This document shows positions 23,168-35,309 of a DNA stretch of 64,000 bases, piece after piece. Under the pieces are notes generated by a model. That model searched no databases and had not been told where the DNA came from. It saw only the letters and a program-made list of their open reading frames with translations. The stretch is from Acheta domesticus. Lineage: Eukaryota; Arthropoda; Insecta; Orthoptera; Gryllidae. Within the stretch, counting starts at the first letter, position 1; the number at the start of each line of letters is the position of its first letter. A program made the position numbers and the translations under genes. The DNA is taken from contig JAHLJT010008756.1 in assembly GCA_031308135.1 (NCBI GenBank), positions 100,714,510 through 100,778,509 of the forward strand. Reading direction: 5' to 3'.

Positions 23168-23584
23168 GGCAGTAATCTATATATACAAAAATTGGTGTTA
23201 GTTTGAATGTAAACGTAAATGTATATAAGAGCTGAACTCCGACACCGTGAGACCAATCTCCATGAAAGTTGACACCTCTATCTGTTTTTTCACCGAGAAT
23301 GTTCATGTGCTGTTAAATCCGTTGTAAATCTACTACATGGCGGTGTAGAACAAAACTAAATATTTAAGTCAAATGCAACCCGCAACACATTCGGCAGGAT
23401 TTTTAATTATATCAATAAATAACTCCTAAACAATGCATTATACGGCCTTAAAAACTAAAAGTTTGAGGCCAAAGGCCTCAGAGACAGAGAGCCCCAGAGA
23501 CAGACAGGGACAGAATGAGGAAGGGAGAGAGAGAGGGAGAAAGAGGGAGATGAACGGCAAAACAACTTCTGCCGGGTTTTCCTA
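23168..23584 (+). mobile_element. Possible non-autonomous Helitron-like element
   Basis: The left end TCTATATATACAAAAATTGG, followed by a GTTTGAATGTAAACGTAAATG stretch and a GTGAGACCAATCTCCATGAA motif, resembles the 5' end of many insect Helitrons. The right end CTGCCGGGTTTTCCTAG ends in CTAG. No 3' hairpin is clear and the insertion site (A|element|C) is not the usual A|T. A purine-rich (GA)n tract lies at 23513-23553. Confidence 0.35.
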
Positions 23585-23754
23585 GCTTCGTGAATAAAGC
23601 TTGTTAATGAAACGAGCACTCCTCCCAAGTAGATGTTAAAATTCTACAAATCTGTCAAAGGTTCTTAAGAAACAAATTGGAAATAAAAATATGTAAAATT
23701 AACAAAAACTATTTCCTGGTTTCTGTTCGATTCTTGTGTTTGCTACGCTCTTTG

Positions 23755-24370
23755 AAATTCGGGATGCGATATCGATGACGATATTTTAAAAAAAATGATG
23801 TTTTATTGAAACATCAATGCTACATCAATAAAGCTGATGTTTTGTTCTTGATGTTTTTTAGTTTTATAATTTTTCTTTGTGAATGAAAAATTCCCATAAT
23901 CAAATTATGTGAAAGTTAAAACAACTAATGCCAATTATAATACTAATGTTATGTATCGGTTTGTGTATTCGATTCAAACGAACGCCGTTTGTGCAACCTT
24001 CATCAAGCAGACTTTCTTTCGCCCGAGATGCCCTCCTAGCATTTCATTTGTCTAGCACCGAAAACGGAGACACTTCTCCCGTACACTTCTTCGGCGAACT
24101 AACGACTGACTCTTAGAGACGATCCTGGCGATCAAGTTTAGTTCTGTTCATTGTTATTCCTTTTTAACGTTCTTTTTTAAATTAAATATCAATATATTAA
24201 TGAAAACCATCTCTGCCAAATTAAATTTTGTTGCGCACGAAGTTGTTGTTACAGGTTACTAAACCAGCTTTAAAACATCTATGTTTGAAAACATCCATGG
24301 CTTTGGTATTATTAACATAGATGTTTAAATTTTGAACATCGATGATTTGTTATCCATGTTTCATCACTAT
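23755..24370. mobile_element. Dispersed transposon-like repeat with CATCGATGTTT-type ends
   Basis: The left part (GATGACGATATTTT, AAACATCAATGCTACATCAA) and the right part (AACATCTATGTTTGAAAACATC, GAACATCGATGATTTG) are degenerate inverted arrays of ATCGATGTTT. The interior shares order and sequence with 63540-64000 (TTCGATTCAAACG/TTCGAGCC, CCTTCATC.AGCAGACT, GAGATGC.CCT). The doubled occurrence and inverted ends suggest a DNA transposon family; no transposase is visible. Confidence 0.5.
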
Positions 24371-24444
24371 TTGAAATGAAAGAAAGAGAATATTAGGGAG
24401 TTTGTGCATGCCATAGCGGGCAGCAATCGACTGCAATCTCGATC

Positions 24445-24497
24445 TGCGCATGCGCAGGAACACGAAAGTGATGCAAAATTTGAACTGCGCATGCGCA
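24445..24497. promoter_or_regulatory. Two TGCGCATGCGCA palindromes (NRF-1/Ewg-type sites)
   Basis: Exact 12-bp palindromes at 24445-24456 and 24486-24497, spaced 41 bp, match the consensus YGCGCAYGCGCR bound by NRF-1 (insect Erect wing). They lie about 110-160 bp upstream of exon D, inside the last intron. They may mark an internal promoter or be transposon-borne; function is not shown. Confidence 0.5.
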
Positions 24498-24606
24498 AAA
24501 GATCGATGGTGCTTTCGATTACTTTAACGTTCGAGGGTGCACAAACTTCCTATTTTTATCTCGTAGCCACGCCATCTTTACACATTTTTGCTTGCTTGCG
24601 TTGCAG

Positions 24607-24723
24607 ATCGAGGACGCCCCAACGCGCACGTCGGAGGTTGGGCCCGGCACCCGCCCTCTGCCGCCGCTGCCACCGCCGCCGGCCATGGCCGCCGAATACT
24701 CAACGGGCGGCGCCCCTACATGA
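24607..24723 (+). CDS. Exon D of the receptor: proline-rich C-terminus and stop
   Basis: This exon follows a strong polypyrimidine tract and GTTGCAG. It starts in phase 0, consistent with exon C, and encodes 38 residues (IEDAPTRTSEVGPGTRPLPP, then LPPPPAMAAEYSTGGAPT) before TGA at 24721-24723. PLPPLPPPPA is an SH3- or WW-type ligand stretch, and a last tyrosine lies in EYSTG. No AATAAA stands close by, so the 3' UTR end is not defined. Confidence 0.65.
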   Translation: MEDAPTRTSEVGPGTRPLPPLPPPPAMAAEYSTGGAPT

Positions 24724-24859
24724 TGCGTCGGCAACATGCGCTAGGAAAGGTCTTGAATTTCCCTACGCCAGTTTGGCTGTTTTTATACCTTCTAAGTCAG
24801 AATGTAAGCGCTTTTGACTGCTCACTAATTATTTCCAAAAATATGGGGTTTTAAAATGT

Positions 24860-26250
24860 CGATTGTTAATGGTCCATTTATGCTGTCACCCATCATCACC
24901 AAATATGTAGTAATTCGGTCAATATTGGATTCGGGATCTAGAATTTTACTTATGAAGATTCTGAACCAGGAATCACAGAATAATTAAACCCAAATTTAAA
25001 TAAAGGTTTGTGTTTTTGCAGAAGATAGTTGCGCACGACGTCCACTATATTGAATTCACAATATTTTTACCTTAAATTTATGAAGTGTACAGAAAAACGG
25101 GTACACCAATGTATACATCATTTTTTGAGCATTCGTTTACAATAATCCAGATCAATTTATAACATTAGAAGCCAGGTCATCAATCACATCGTAGAAATAC
25201 TATTTGTAGCTCAGTGGAGGAGACAGCGTCTTTGGGGCATTGGCCTCCTTTACTCAGAAGCCGATGATGCACATAAAAAATATACCTTACTAACTAAAGG
25301 AAGTTGTAATATAAATAAATAATTGGTTAACATTATAAATATTAGCAATAAGACAACAAATAAAAATACGTTTCATATTCAGTATAAGTGAATATTTGTT
25401 AATAAGAGACAATCATGTTGGCTAAACACACAACTGTAGCGGCCCCTCTCACACGCACACAGAAATATTCTGGGGGCTCCTCTGGTATTCACACATTTTA
25501 TCTGATGATGATGGCTGGAGATTCTAATGGCTGTTTTGAAAAGATTTTTTAAACTAATATTTTTTTAAATATTGAGTTTGCTTGCAGCCAGAACACTCAT
25601 ATTCCGTCTTAGGCGATTTGAAATTAAACAGACAAAATATTTCACTCTAATCATCGTTGGTAAGTTCAAGACCTTTCCTAACCTGTACTTAATACAATGC
25701 AGTAATGTTTAAGGAACTTTTTTTCCTGTTCTCAACTTACTATTATTAGTTTCAAATGTTTTAGTTAATAAGATCGTTAATACATAGCAACAGAGAGCTT
25801 TTGTTTCAACTAGTCTCCACGAATTTCGGGAGATTTGTTGTCGATCGCACTGACCAGGTACTTTACCGGAGAGAGGAAGTATGGCTTTTGTTCCTCCCAA
25901 AATAAGCCACCCAACATTTATTTTCTTCTGTCGCATCGTTCTTAGGTTTTTGTCAGTTGCAAGTAAGAGAACAATGTAATATTTTATACTCTTCAAATAT
26001 GCCGTGAATAACTTCGCATCTCGATGAGATGAAAATGTGACAACATTTTGTAATGGCATTCAATACTTGTGTCGACTGTCAACAATATGAAAAAATCTAA
26101 GCCGATGATCATTAATCGAGCTCCCTACGAAAAAGTTGCTGTGGAAACACTCCATTTTGGTTATTCATAAATATCCCATTAATGGCTGTACATGTCGTTT
26201 CTAGACGAGCATGTATCGTAGATTAAATACAAGCGATTCAGAAATAAATT
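24860..26250. other. AT-rich intergenic DNA
   Basis: A tRNA-like A box (TAGCTCAGTGGAGGAG at 25208-25223) is the only recognisable motif. A 116-codon minus-strand frame at 25709-26059 has no recognisable domain. Confidence 0.4.
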
Positions 26251-26282
26251 ACAAATTTTTAAGGTATGTAGAGGGCTTGAAT

Positions 26283-26558
26283 ATCTCTTTTTGCCAATGG
26301 GCATATGGTAGGAATTTCGAAACAAAGAAGTTACACATTCGACGTTTACCCCAAATTGGTAGGCAACCCAACATATATTGATGGTCGCCAGTTACATGAA
26401 ATCCCTTTGTCGACGTCAAAATGTGACCTGCCAAACAACAGTGCATGTTTGAGTTTCCTGCCCATCGGGGGCAAATGTCGCACATGGAAACCCAAAAACC
26501 CAAAACAATGGTTGTATGAAATTTCCCACCGCATGTTCATTGGCAAAAAAAAGATCAC
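26283..26558. repeat. Degenerate inverted-repeat (MITE-like) element
   Basis: The end segments TTTTTGCCAATGGGCATATGG and TTTGCCAATGAACATGCGG (reverse complement of the right end) pair imperfectly. Both continue into a GGAATTTC / GGGAAATTTC block. The interior is unrelated to known coding sequence. Confidence 0.45.
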
Positions 26559-26579
26559 AACTCTTCTACATGCACTACA

Positions 26580-28740
26580 AATGTTTTTTTAACATTTATT
26601 CTGAGACAACCTGTTAGTACCAAAAGATCTGCCTCGCGAAGAAGTGTGGCATTTTGCTCTTCCTGCATCATCGTCCTAACACATTCACTGAAACTTCTAT
26701 TAATTGTTTGCCCAGAAACACAAGTTTAAATTTTTTTCTAAACCAATAAATAATTTGCAAATAATTCACATTATTAGCCCTCTTCTGACATAGACGCTCC
26801 TTGTCCTTTAAAAGAAAATGTTCTTTTAAATATTCCGTATTGAAAATTACGCGAAATCGATCTACGAAAAAAAATTTCTCAAGTTCGGAAAATAGCAATG
26901 TCTCGTATGGTATTTTAAAATGTAATATCGACAAAATGAATATTGCATTCTATTCATGTGATAAAATGTAAATTGATGAATTTCGTAAGAACAAACTTTA
27001 TTTTCGAAATGCTTATAATTTTAACCAAAAATAATAATAACATAGGGAATATTTACACTTTTTGAAAACTCAGGAAACCTCATTTGCTTTTTTTAATATA
27101 AAAAGAAAAAACTGAATGTTTACAGCAAACCTCTTTTTATGTTTTAGTGGTATGGTTTTAATGGCATGTTTGTGGTTTAATGGTGTGGTTTGAATGACTT
27201 GAGTGACTTCCCTAGAAGTAAAACACAGGGCGATAGTTAGAGGAAAATTTTAGAAAATAATATTAATGTTTTTATATTAAAAATTAAGGTAAGAATGTTA
27301 CGTAATGTTCAATTTATTTGAAATTAAAAACAATTACAGAATGCTTTGGCGCTTTCAAAATATGGCGAGGTTTATTGATCTCAATACAAATCGAGAACTT
27401 AACATTTCTGAAAATCGAAAAAAAAAATTGTGAATGTGTAGTTCTATAAAAAAACAAGTACATGAAAAGCCTCGACCTAAATTTAAGAGAATTAAAAATT
27501 CAGCCAAAACTGTTTTTGTATTTTTGTTTGATTTCTGTGTAGGAAGCTTTGTTTAATTTTAATACTCCAATAAATCATTTAAAAAAACTAATGCATTGGA
27601 TAGAGTGTTTTGTAATATAAATCTTCATATACTTTAACTTCATCCTGTTTTAATTTTTTAAGTAATTGTACTAGATGATGGAATTAATGAGTAGCCTACA
27701 TGTTTTGAAAAAATCATTTATATTCAGTAGATTTAACTCTTCTCCATTTTCATGTCACTGAGATGATTATGAATGGATAACTGCATAAGTATCCTACCCG
27801 AGATGAAAAAGAATAGAAAATTATATTGGGTCTAGTTCATTTTCGTAACAATACTCATGTTCACTTTGAATTGAAAGGCAAAAACAAAAGCAACATTAAC
27901 ATGCAAAGGTTAGAATCTGAATTAATATTTGCAAAAATTAATTGATTTCTTTTGTATGTTGGGTCTCGACCAAACAAAATCTTACCTATTAGGCCTACAA
28001 CACACGAGCGTTGCGTTGACGTGCGTCAGAGACAACATCATTTTTTTGAAACCTTCCTAATACATAAAACACACACTATTAAAATCAAAATACTACGTTG
28101 AAATAATCAGACCAAATTTTTTTAACTGAATCTTTTTTTAATTTGATGAACCCACATTCTTGAACATGTGTATGTTGATGAGATATTTTCTTCGAGAAGT
28201 TATGTAAGTACGAATATAAAACTTAGTTTAAAACATAATTACATGAAAAAATAATTACGATGTATATAAAAAATATGGGCACTGTATCGAAACTCAATCA
28301 AGGTTCACATCACGATAGGATATCAAAAAAGTTACAGATTTAATCAAGAATTATAGGTATTTTATTGTTTCGGTTAAAAGTGTACACAGAAAATTGGTAA
28401 ATTACATTTGACGTATGCCAAGTGTTTAAAAGAAAACATTTTAAAGAACTTAAAAAACTAAAGAATTTGATATTAGAGTACAAAGGATTCATGGATAAGG
28501 ATATTGTTGAATTAAACTTTTTACAAGATTAAACACCAGCACTTTTATATTTTTGAAGCATTTCATATTTAAATACATTTTTTTAAAATTTGAAGCTTTT
28601 TGTTTTTTTAAATAGATATTTAAAAAAATTATCGTTTATGCAGATGTAATGTTTCTAAACCTTTTTGTATATAAACTGGTTTATAGGCTAAGAAAGTAAA
28701 AATTGTGTTTTAGTTTATTTTCATTCACATCGTGTTTGTC
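26580..28740. other. Very AT-rich gene-free stretch
   Basis: No ORF, RNA gene or repeat family could be assigned on either strand. Confidence 0.45.
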
Positions 28741-28743
28741 AAC

Positions 28744-28929
28744 ATGGTAGTAGCTACAAACGAATTAGCAATTCAAAAATTAGCAAATTATGGATCATAA
28801 ATTCTGAGAATGGAGGTGGCGAAGTTGCAAGAATATTATCAATTACCGTTAGATAAAGAGTTCAATAGTGAAACAATAGATTTATTAAATCAACCTCCAT
28901 GTGGAGTTTATAAAACTACGATACTAAAG
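28744..28929 (+). pseudogene. Fragment resembling a matrix metalloproteinase propeptide
   Basis: One reading frame gives NELAIQKLANYGS, an in-frame TAA (28798-28800), then EVAKLQEYYQLPLDKEFNSE and TIDLLNQPPCGVYK. Animal MMP prodomains have a Y-L..YGYL start, an F/LQ..AGLPVTGELD..T...M helix segment and the cysteine switch PRCGVxD. Here the spacing from LQ to CGV fits, the switch cysteine is kept, but Arg is replaced by Pro and Asp by Lys. No zinc-binding HExxHxxGxxH sequence follows in the window. With a stop in frame, altered switch and no catalytic domain, this is most likely a gene relic. The identification rests on about 50 residues. Confidence 0.5.
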
Positions 28930-29089
28930 GTCTACCTATCCCTTTTACTTATTTAATTAGTAAATTTAAAAAACAAAATTACGTAAACCAATCTCTGTGC
29001 CTTACAATGCCCGACCATTTATTCACTATGCTGATTAGCTTTATTTATACTTCTCACAATTGTTGTCAAGGCAGTTCCATGTATAAATT

Positions 29090-29510
29090 CGAAATTTAAA
29101 CCTCTTTTCCACAGAAAATTTTTGTGTTTTCGAAATACTTCATTTGAAGCACTTTAACTTACGAATACAATAGTGTTTACAAATTGCTGGTATTGTGCAT
29201 ATTAAAAGTGTGAGAGATCTTTCAAAAAAATTACATTTATGTAGTTTTTTCAAAAACAAAAAACAAAACAAATAAAAATTTACGTCATATTAAAGAGTGC
29301 AATTAGCACTACCCGTTCCAAAAGTTTGAAGAAAACATTGGGAGCCATATATGAGAAAATGGCATTTGATTGTTTCTGAAAATTTGGAATTTTTAACTAG
29401 ATTTCCAGTTGAGTTCTCGAGAAACTTTACTTGACATTATTTAAAGCACATGTACTCGTAAATAAATTGATGTGAACAAATCGCCACTAATGTAAATATT
29501 ATCGGCGTGA
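29090..29510 (-). repeat. R1 dispersed repeat, partial copy
   Basis: Contains AGTGCAATTAGCACTACCCG, GTTTGAAGAAAACATTGGGA and a GAGAAACTTTACTTGACATT block, all recurring in other R1 copies. Opposite orientation to 2575-3010. Confidence 0.7.
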
Positions 29511-29999
29511 AAGGCCCTTCCATATTTTTAGATGCTTTTTCTTATATTGAACATTTTATTAATAGTTAACTAATAGTTTCCCAAATTTATGAATTTCTGT
29601 TTTTAACAATTTATTATACACATACGGGTAACACTATTCTATTTATGTTAATACAGTATATTCAAATTTAAATTGTGTAGTTTATATTTTTATAATTTTT
29701 CGGCATATGAAAAAACCCAGCTCAAAAACAGCACCCTGAAAGTCGAAGAGAGTATTCAGAGAAAGTGACGTTCATAAGATAAGGGATAAAGCTGTCTTCA
29801 GCGGCCAGGGTAAGATAAGGTAAGATAAAGCTGTGACAAACAGAAGTTTCACTCTTACAGAGTAGATTATAGATTGGTGTACTATGAATATCAACCGATA
29901 AAAGCCAATAACAGGATAAATGAAATAACTCTTATTTCGCGTAACAGTTACTAAACGTTAACTGTTGAGAAATAACAATTTAGCTGTTAAGGGCACATT

Positions 30000-31830
30000 C
30001 CTCCTTCATATGAAGTATTTTAAAAACTCAAAAAATTTTCTGTGAAAAAGAGCTTCAAATTTCGCATTTTTAGTAGCGCTCAAACGCCATTTTCTTTAAA
30101 ACGGCACAACATTTTTAAGAGAAAATTGCCATTTAGGACTAGGTTTTTGTGTTCTTTAATATTCTAAAATGAATATTTCCTTTCTACCATTAGGAAACCA
30201 AAAAAATAAGAAATTGGCATGAAAATGTAGTTTGTGCTGTGATAGATGGCAGCTGGCAAGAATATGTGGCAATTCCGAATAGCTAGCGCAGACCAAGGAA
30301 ATAGAAAACTAATACGGGGGAGTCTGTGCCATTCTGTAGCATCACTAGTTCGTAATATTTTCAAATAATGCGTGCAATATTGCGAAAAACTACTAAAATT
30401 TTCAAACAAAAATGTGCATGACCTTAATAAAAGAACTCACTTTGGACAACAAATTTTATTTGAAGGAAAAATCTCTATCTTCAGTTTTGTAGTTCTAGGA
30501 AGACGCCGATAAAATGTCGAACTTTTGCAATTTTTGAAAATTCAGTTAACCGTGAAAATGGGACCTTAAGTTACCTTAATAAGTCACCTTAATAAGTCTA
30601 TTTTACTCCATTCTTACAAGAAATTTAAAGAAAAAAATTGGAGCCGTTTTTGAGAAAATTTTGAAAATGTTCGGGGGCTTCATGTAAAGTTTCCTAAAAT
30701 TTTGAAGTCAGTTTTTCAAAATCGCAGCTCCTTGAGTGGACGCATATCGACCGGGGAATATCCATTTTGGGAGAAATAGCACGTATGGTACGGACCTTTT
30801 GAAAAAAAAACAACCTTTTCGGTATCAGGGGACCTCAAAACGTGTATTTCCGTTGAAATCTCAAAAATCGATTTTCCGCAACATTTCATAACTTCCCATA
30901 TACTACGTATATTACTCCGTATATACGTACATATACGGGAAAGTAAAAAATACAAAAACAAGATTTTCTCATAAACGGCTCCAATTTTTTTCTTCAAATT
31001 TTTGGTTAGGATAGAGCCTAATGCACTCTATGAGATAACATAAACTGTATTGTTCTATTCTTTTGTTTTTCAAAAATTACAAAAATTACATTTTTTGACT
31101 TTGCTCTCACGTCGTTAATATTTACAGTAGCGTCAATTGGTACACATAATTGTATTTAGGAGTACATATACTTTAAATTTCATTGGATATACGTTCTCGG
31201 GAACTCAACCGTTTTCTGTGAAAACTAGTTCAAAATTCCAACTTTCCAGAAACAGTCAAACGCCATTTTCTCAAAAATTGCTCCAATTTTTTCTTCAAAC
31301 TTTTCGAACCGATAGTGCTAATTGCATTCTTTAACATGACGTAAAGTTCAATTCGGGATTTTTTTTGTTTTTGCAAAAATTACATAAATGTAATTTTTTT
31401 AAAGACCTCTCACACCATTAATATGCAAATTTCTAGCAATTTGTAAAAACTATTGTAAATGTATGTTAAAGTACTTGAAATGAAGTGTTTCAAAAACTCA
31501 AACATTTTCTGTGAAAAAGAGCTTCAAATTTTGCATTTTTAGTAGCGCTTAAATGCCATTTTGTTAAAAACGGCTCCTATTTTTTAAAAGAAAATTGCCA
31601 TTTAGGACGTGATTTTGTTGTTCTTTAATATTCTAAAATTAATATTTCCGTTCTATCATTTGGAAACAGAAAAATTAAGGAAATGTGAAAAAATATAGTT
31701 TGGGCGGCGAAGATGGCAGCTGGCACGAGTGTGGCAATTCGGAATAGCTAGCCCAGACCCAAGAAAATAGAAAACTAACACGGGAAAATCTGTGCCATTC
31801 TGTAGTACCGCTAGTTTATACTTCGGTGAG
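30000..31830. repeat. R1 dispersed repeat, long composite copy
   Basis: Two copies of the module GAGCTTCAAATTTCGCATTTTTAG...TCTGTGCCATTCTGTAGCA (about 30040-30345 and 31505-31805) flank other R1 blocks. These include a hairpin junction at 30890-30945 and the AACCGTTTTCTGTGAAAACT module. The A-other-A layout recurs at 55860-57300. No coding capacity. Confidence 0.7.
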
Positions 31831-32197
31831 TCTTCTACAAAGAATGTTATGTGAGTTCATAGCCCCTTTTCTATTAATATTTATGAATTTCCGAAAGTAG
31901 CAAATTTAATTTTTCTTTCCGCTCCTATATTATATTACTGATGCTTGAGATTCTTCTGAATGAAGTTTATTCTTCTATATTAGATCTTTAAATGGTGTTA
32001 AGTATATTTTTTCAATAATTATTGCATAATTTTGAGCATTGTTTGCATAATTTTGAGCTACTTGTAAATTGTGGCACATTTCCAAACTAGTGGTACTTCC
32101 AACGCACATACTTTCTCGCACTGCTTCTATGCGGTCCTAAATGCTACTCCACTACTTCATAAACCAATAAAAGTGTTTTCTACCAGCAAACTTTCTC

Positions 32198-32268
32198 AGT
32201 TCCGAGATCCGAAATCCGATCGTCAAAGTTAACGAACCGGCACTTATACCACTACGCCAAACTAGCCA
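32198..32268 (-). repeat. tRNA-like SINE head fragment
   Basis: Minus strand shows GTGGCTAGTTTGGCGTAGTG (A-box-like), then GCCGGTTCGTTAACT (B-box-like), about 40 bases apart. No acceptor stem pairs, so it is not an intact tRNA gene. Confidence 0.35.
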
Positions 32269-32344
32269 CGTATGGGCTAACAGAATGAGTTACATAAAAA
32301 GAACATAAAAAGAATCGAACCGAGCTATAAAATGGTAAATGCAT

Positions 32345-32853
32345 TGTGGTATCCCCCCAATCAGAGGAGGAGCTTGGGTGACGCCCCACCGCTCCGCTAG
32401 TGGAAGGGCACAACCCCTTCCCTTCCCCTCACCAGGCGGCGGGGGATAAAAACCCCGAGTCAGCAGCGACGCGCCCTGTCACGAATGAACTCTCTACCCA
32501 GCGCGATATACGTGTACGAGTGCCGAGGAGGATCGACCCAGGAGACACGGCTCCTGGACGGAACGTGGGTTCGCAGACGGTACCTCCCGCAGGACATTGC
32601 TCCCGTCTGTCAAAGGTTCCGCGGCTACTACAGCGGCCACGACGCACCACTGCAACCGCCCGAGATAACAGCCGTTATCAGCAAGCCAGTCGGCTACCTG
32701 TGCAGCCGGCTTATCAAGTTTAGCATCGGGGCAAGGACGCTGCCCCGAGAACAATTTTGGTTGTGTTTCTTTTTGTTGAGTTGTATAAAGTGAAACATTA
32801 AAAGTATTTGTAGACTTATGCGGTTGACTAAACCTGATCCTGCAATCACTACA
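32345..32853 (+). mobile_element. Solo LTR, 509 bp, with 5-bp target-site duplication
   Basis: Begins TGTGGTATCC and ends AATCACTACA, so it has canonical TG...CA termini. It is flanked by an exact direct repeat TGCAT (32340-32344 and 32854-32858). A TATA-like GGGATAAAAA (32443-32452) and a polyadenylation-like ATTAAA (32798-32803) lie in the order expected for U3-R-U5. GC content drops sharply at both edges. The complete structure without internal sequence indicates LTR-LTR recombination. A 102-codon frame inside it (32485-32793) is probably fortuitous. Confidence 0.85.
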
Positions 32854-33329
32854 TGCATGATAAACAAACAATTGATATGATGGTAAAATACGATTTACAA
32901 ATCGAAGAACAGACGTGAAAAATTGTTGAAAGTTAACAACTCGAAAAAATATATACGCACACTTCCAGTTCATTTATCGTAATTATCAATATTTGTGATT
33001 CAAGTGGCTTCACATGGTTTTCAATAAAGGTTTTAGAATTCTCAACTATTTCATGTGACAATAGAGAATTTTCACAAATAATATGCCCCGACCAGGACTC
33101 GCACAGGCGCAGCTTCCCTCCGTAAAGGTGTGCCAATGCTCGCTCATTAACGACTGCGACGAAATGACTCTGCATGACATTTACACTCGTATAATCGTAA
33201 TAGTGTATGGTGGTTTCATTTCTAGCATTAGGTAGCCGAAAAATCCAGAGAATGTGAAACAAAATGTCCTTTGGGCGCCCACAGAAGGTATCTTGGAAGA
33301 TGACCATTCATAACAGAAAAACTGGTTCA

Positions 33330-34150
33330 AACTATATAGATTAGAAAACTAAGTTCCAGAGAAAGCGAGAAAGTCTGTGCCATTGTTAGCACCAATAGTT
33401 CATGTATTTATTTACCGTCCCTTATTACACACGTGGAGAAAATTTAAAGAAAAAATTTGGAGCAGTTTTTGAGAATTGTTTTGTAAATTTGAAGCGCAAT
33501 TTACGCAAAAACTACTCGTTTTTCCAAAAAATGGTACATGACCTTATTTAAAGTGCTAATTTTGTACAACCGACTTTGTTTGAGGTAAAAATCTCTATCT
33601 TGAATTTTGCAGTTGAAAAATAGTTTTTTTGCAATTTTCGAAAAATTGGGGATATCAACGAAAATGATACTTGCATCATTCCCTTAAACGTCCTTTGCAC
33701 TATTCAATAACAAAATTTAATCAAAAAATGTGGAGCCTTTTTCTTTTAACTTTGAAAATCTCCGACGGGCTTCATGTAAAGTACCCCCAAATATTAAAAT
33801 ATCGGTTTCAAATTCCACGGGCCTTGAGATCAGTAAAAGCGATCGGGGAATATCAATTTTGAAGAAAATCGGCTGTACGGTTTAGGCGCTAGCGTTGACC
33901 ACAGACGGACAGACAGACGTTTTGCCGTCAATCGATTTTGCAGTATCAAGAAGTAACAAAACATGGATTTTGACTACACCACGAGGTAGAGGATTTTTTT
34001 CCTAAATTTAGCAACAGGTTTTATCGAAATTTTCCACACCAGACTGCAACTATAAGAGATTTTCTGGCGAAAATTAGCCGTTTTCCGACGCACGATTACA
34101 TAACTTTCTTTTCTTACGAACTATTCGTAAAGCGAGAAAGTAAAAAGCAT
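33330..34150 (+). repeat. R1 dispersed repeat, copy
   Basis: Carries TTTAGGCGCTAGCGTTGACC, ACAGACGGACAGACAGACG and AGCAACAGGTTTTATCGAAA, then the terminal TAACTTTCTTTTCTTACG...CGAGAAAGTAAAAAGC hairpin junction. A short second terminal piece is at 34395-34500, followed by the (TAA)n run at 34505-34550. Confidence 0.75.
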
Positions 34151-34503
34151 AAACAAGACTTTGTAAAAAACATCTTCATATTTTTATTTAAATTTTAGGT
34201 AAGTATATTTTAGTAATAATAATTTCGGAACCGTTAGTTGTAAGTATGTAAGTATGTAAGTTGATCGCATGTGTACTGATTAAAATGTATTTCAATTAAT
34301 GTTGAAGAACTCATAATTTTACTTAAATCGGTTCACACAATGCACACAAGGGTACGATTGATATGACATGACACACATTTCAGAAATCGAAAACAGATTC
34401 GATTATTATGCGAAAACTAGCCCATTTACGGCGCACGATTACATAACTTTCTCTTCTTACGAAGTATTCGTTAGGTGAGAAAGTAAAAAGCATAAACAAG
34501 ACT

Positions 34504-34504
<1 letters not shown>

Positions 34505-34550
<46 letters not shown>
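34505..34550. repeat. (TAA)n microsatellite
   Basis: About fifteen units. It is followed by a GCCTTTATTAGTGGCGAGGC segment and, near 34689, by GGGACCATCCCGGCATACGC. The latter relates to a GGGACCATCTCAGCATTTGC stretch near 1738. Confidence 0.9.
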
Positions 34551-34551
<1 letters not shown>

Positions 34552-35309
34552 TTGCCTTTATTAGTGGCGAGGCTCAGGCCATTTGGCCTGCTCTTGCGCC
34601 TAACCACATTAAATAAATACATTATTTCCTAAACTAGGAAGAAGATCTAGGGGGGCAAGATACTTCTACTTCTGGGAGAGAAAACTAGGGACCATCCCGG
34701 CATACGCCTTAAGCGATTGAGTAAACCCAGAAAACCTCAATCAGGATGGCGGCTGAAGGCCGAGGACATTGACAAAAATAGTAAATCTAAATTTACTTAA
34801 GACTTTGTCAAAATAATTTTCATATTTTTTTAAATTTTAGGTCAGGATGGTACACAATATGCCAAGTTGTTTGGCACAAGTGTAATTTTCATTAAAATCT
34901 TTGAATTTTTGAAAATTGAAGATGAATATTTTTCGGATACATTTGGGCAAATGTTTTGTTGAATCATCAGGTGCAATGGGGGAGTGGTTTGTCTGTTGGC
35001 CAATGAAACTTACGTTCCAGAGTTCAAATTCCAACTCAGGACAATATTTCTTTGTGGGTTATAAACACTCTCCGAGGCGTTTATTGGACAAATTCATTAT
35101 ACCTACCTCAACCGAAGAGTCCACAAACTCAATCCACCGGACAACAGTCAGCATTTAGAAAATAAGAGAGTCAGTTTGGGCATGATGATGTAATAGATGC
35201 AAGTTTTAGTTGTAAGTGTAACGGCAGTTTTCAAGGGTTAAAGAACGATGTAAATATCCGGGCAGAACCATTCACGATGACGACGCTATCGCAACCAACG
35301 CCTCACGGG

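Noticed and set aside
25709..26059. 116-codon minus-strand frame
   Set aside because: No recognisable domain, no splice or promoter context, and composition like the AT-rich background.
32485..32793. 102-codon frame as a host or viral protein
   Set aside because: It lies wholly inside a solo LTR with clear ends, so it is most likely fortuitous.
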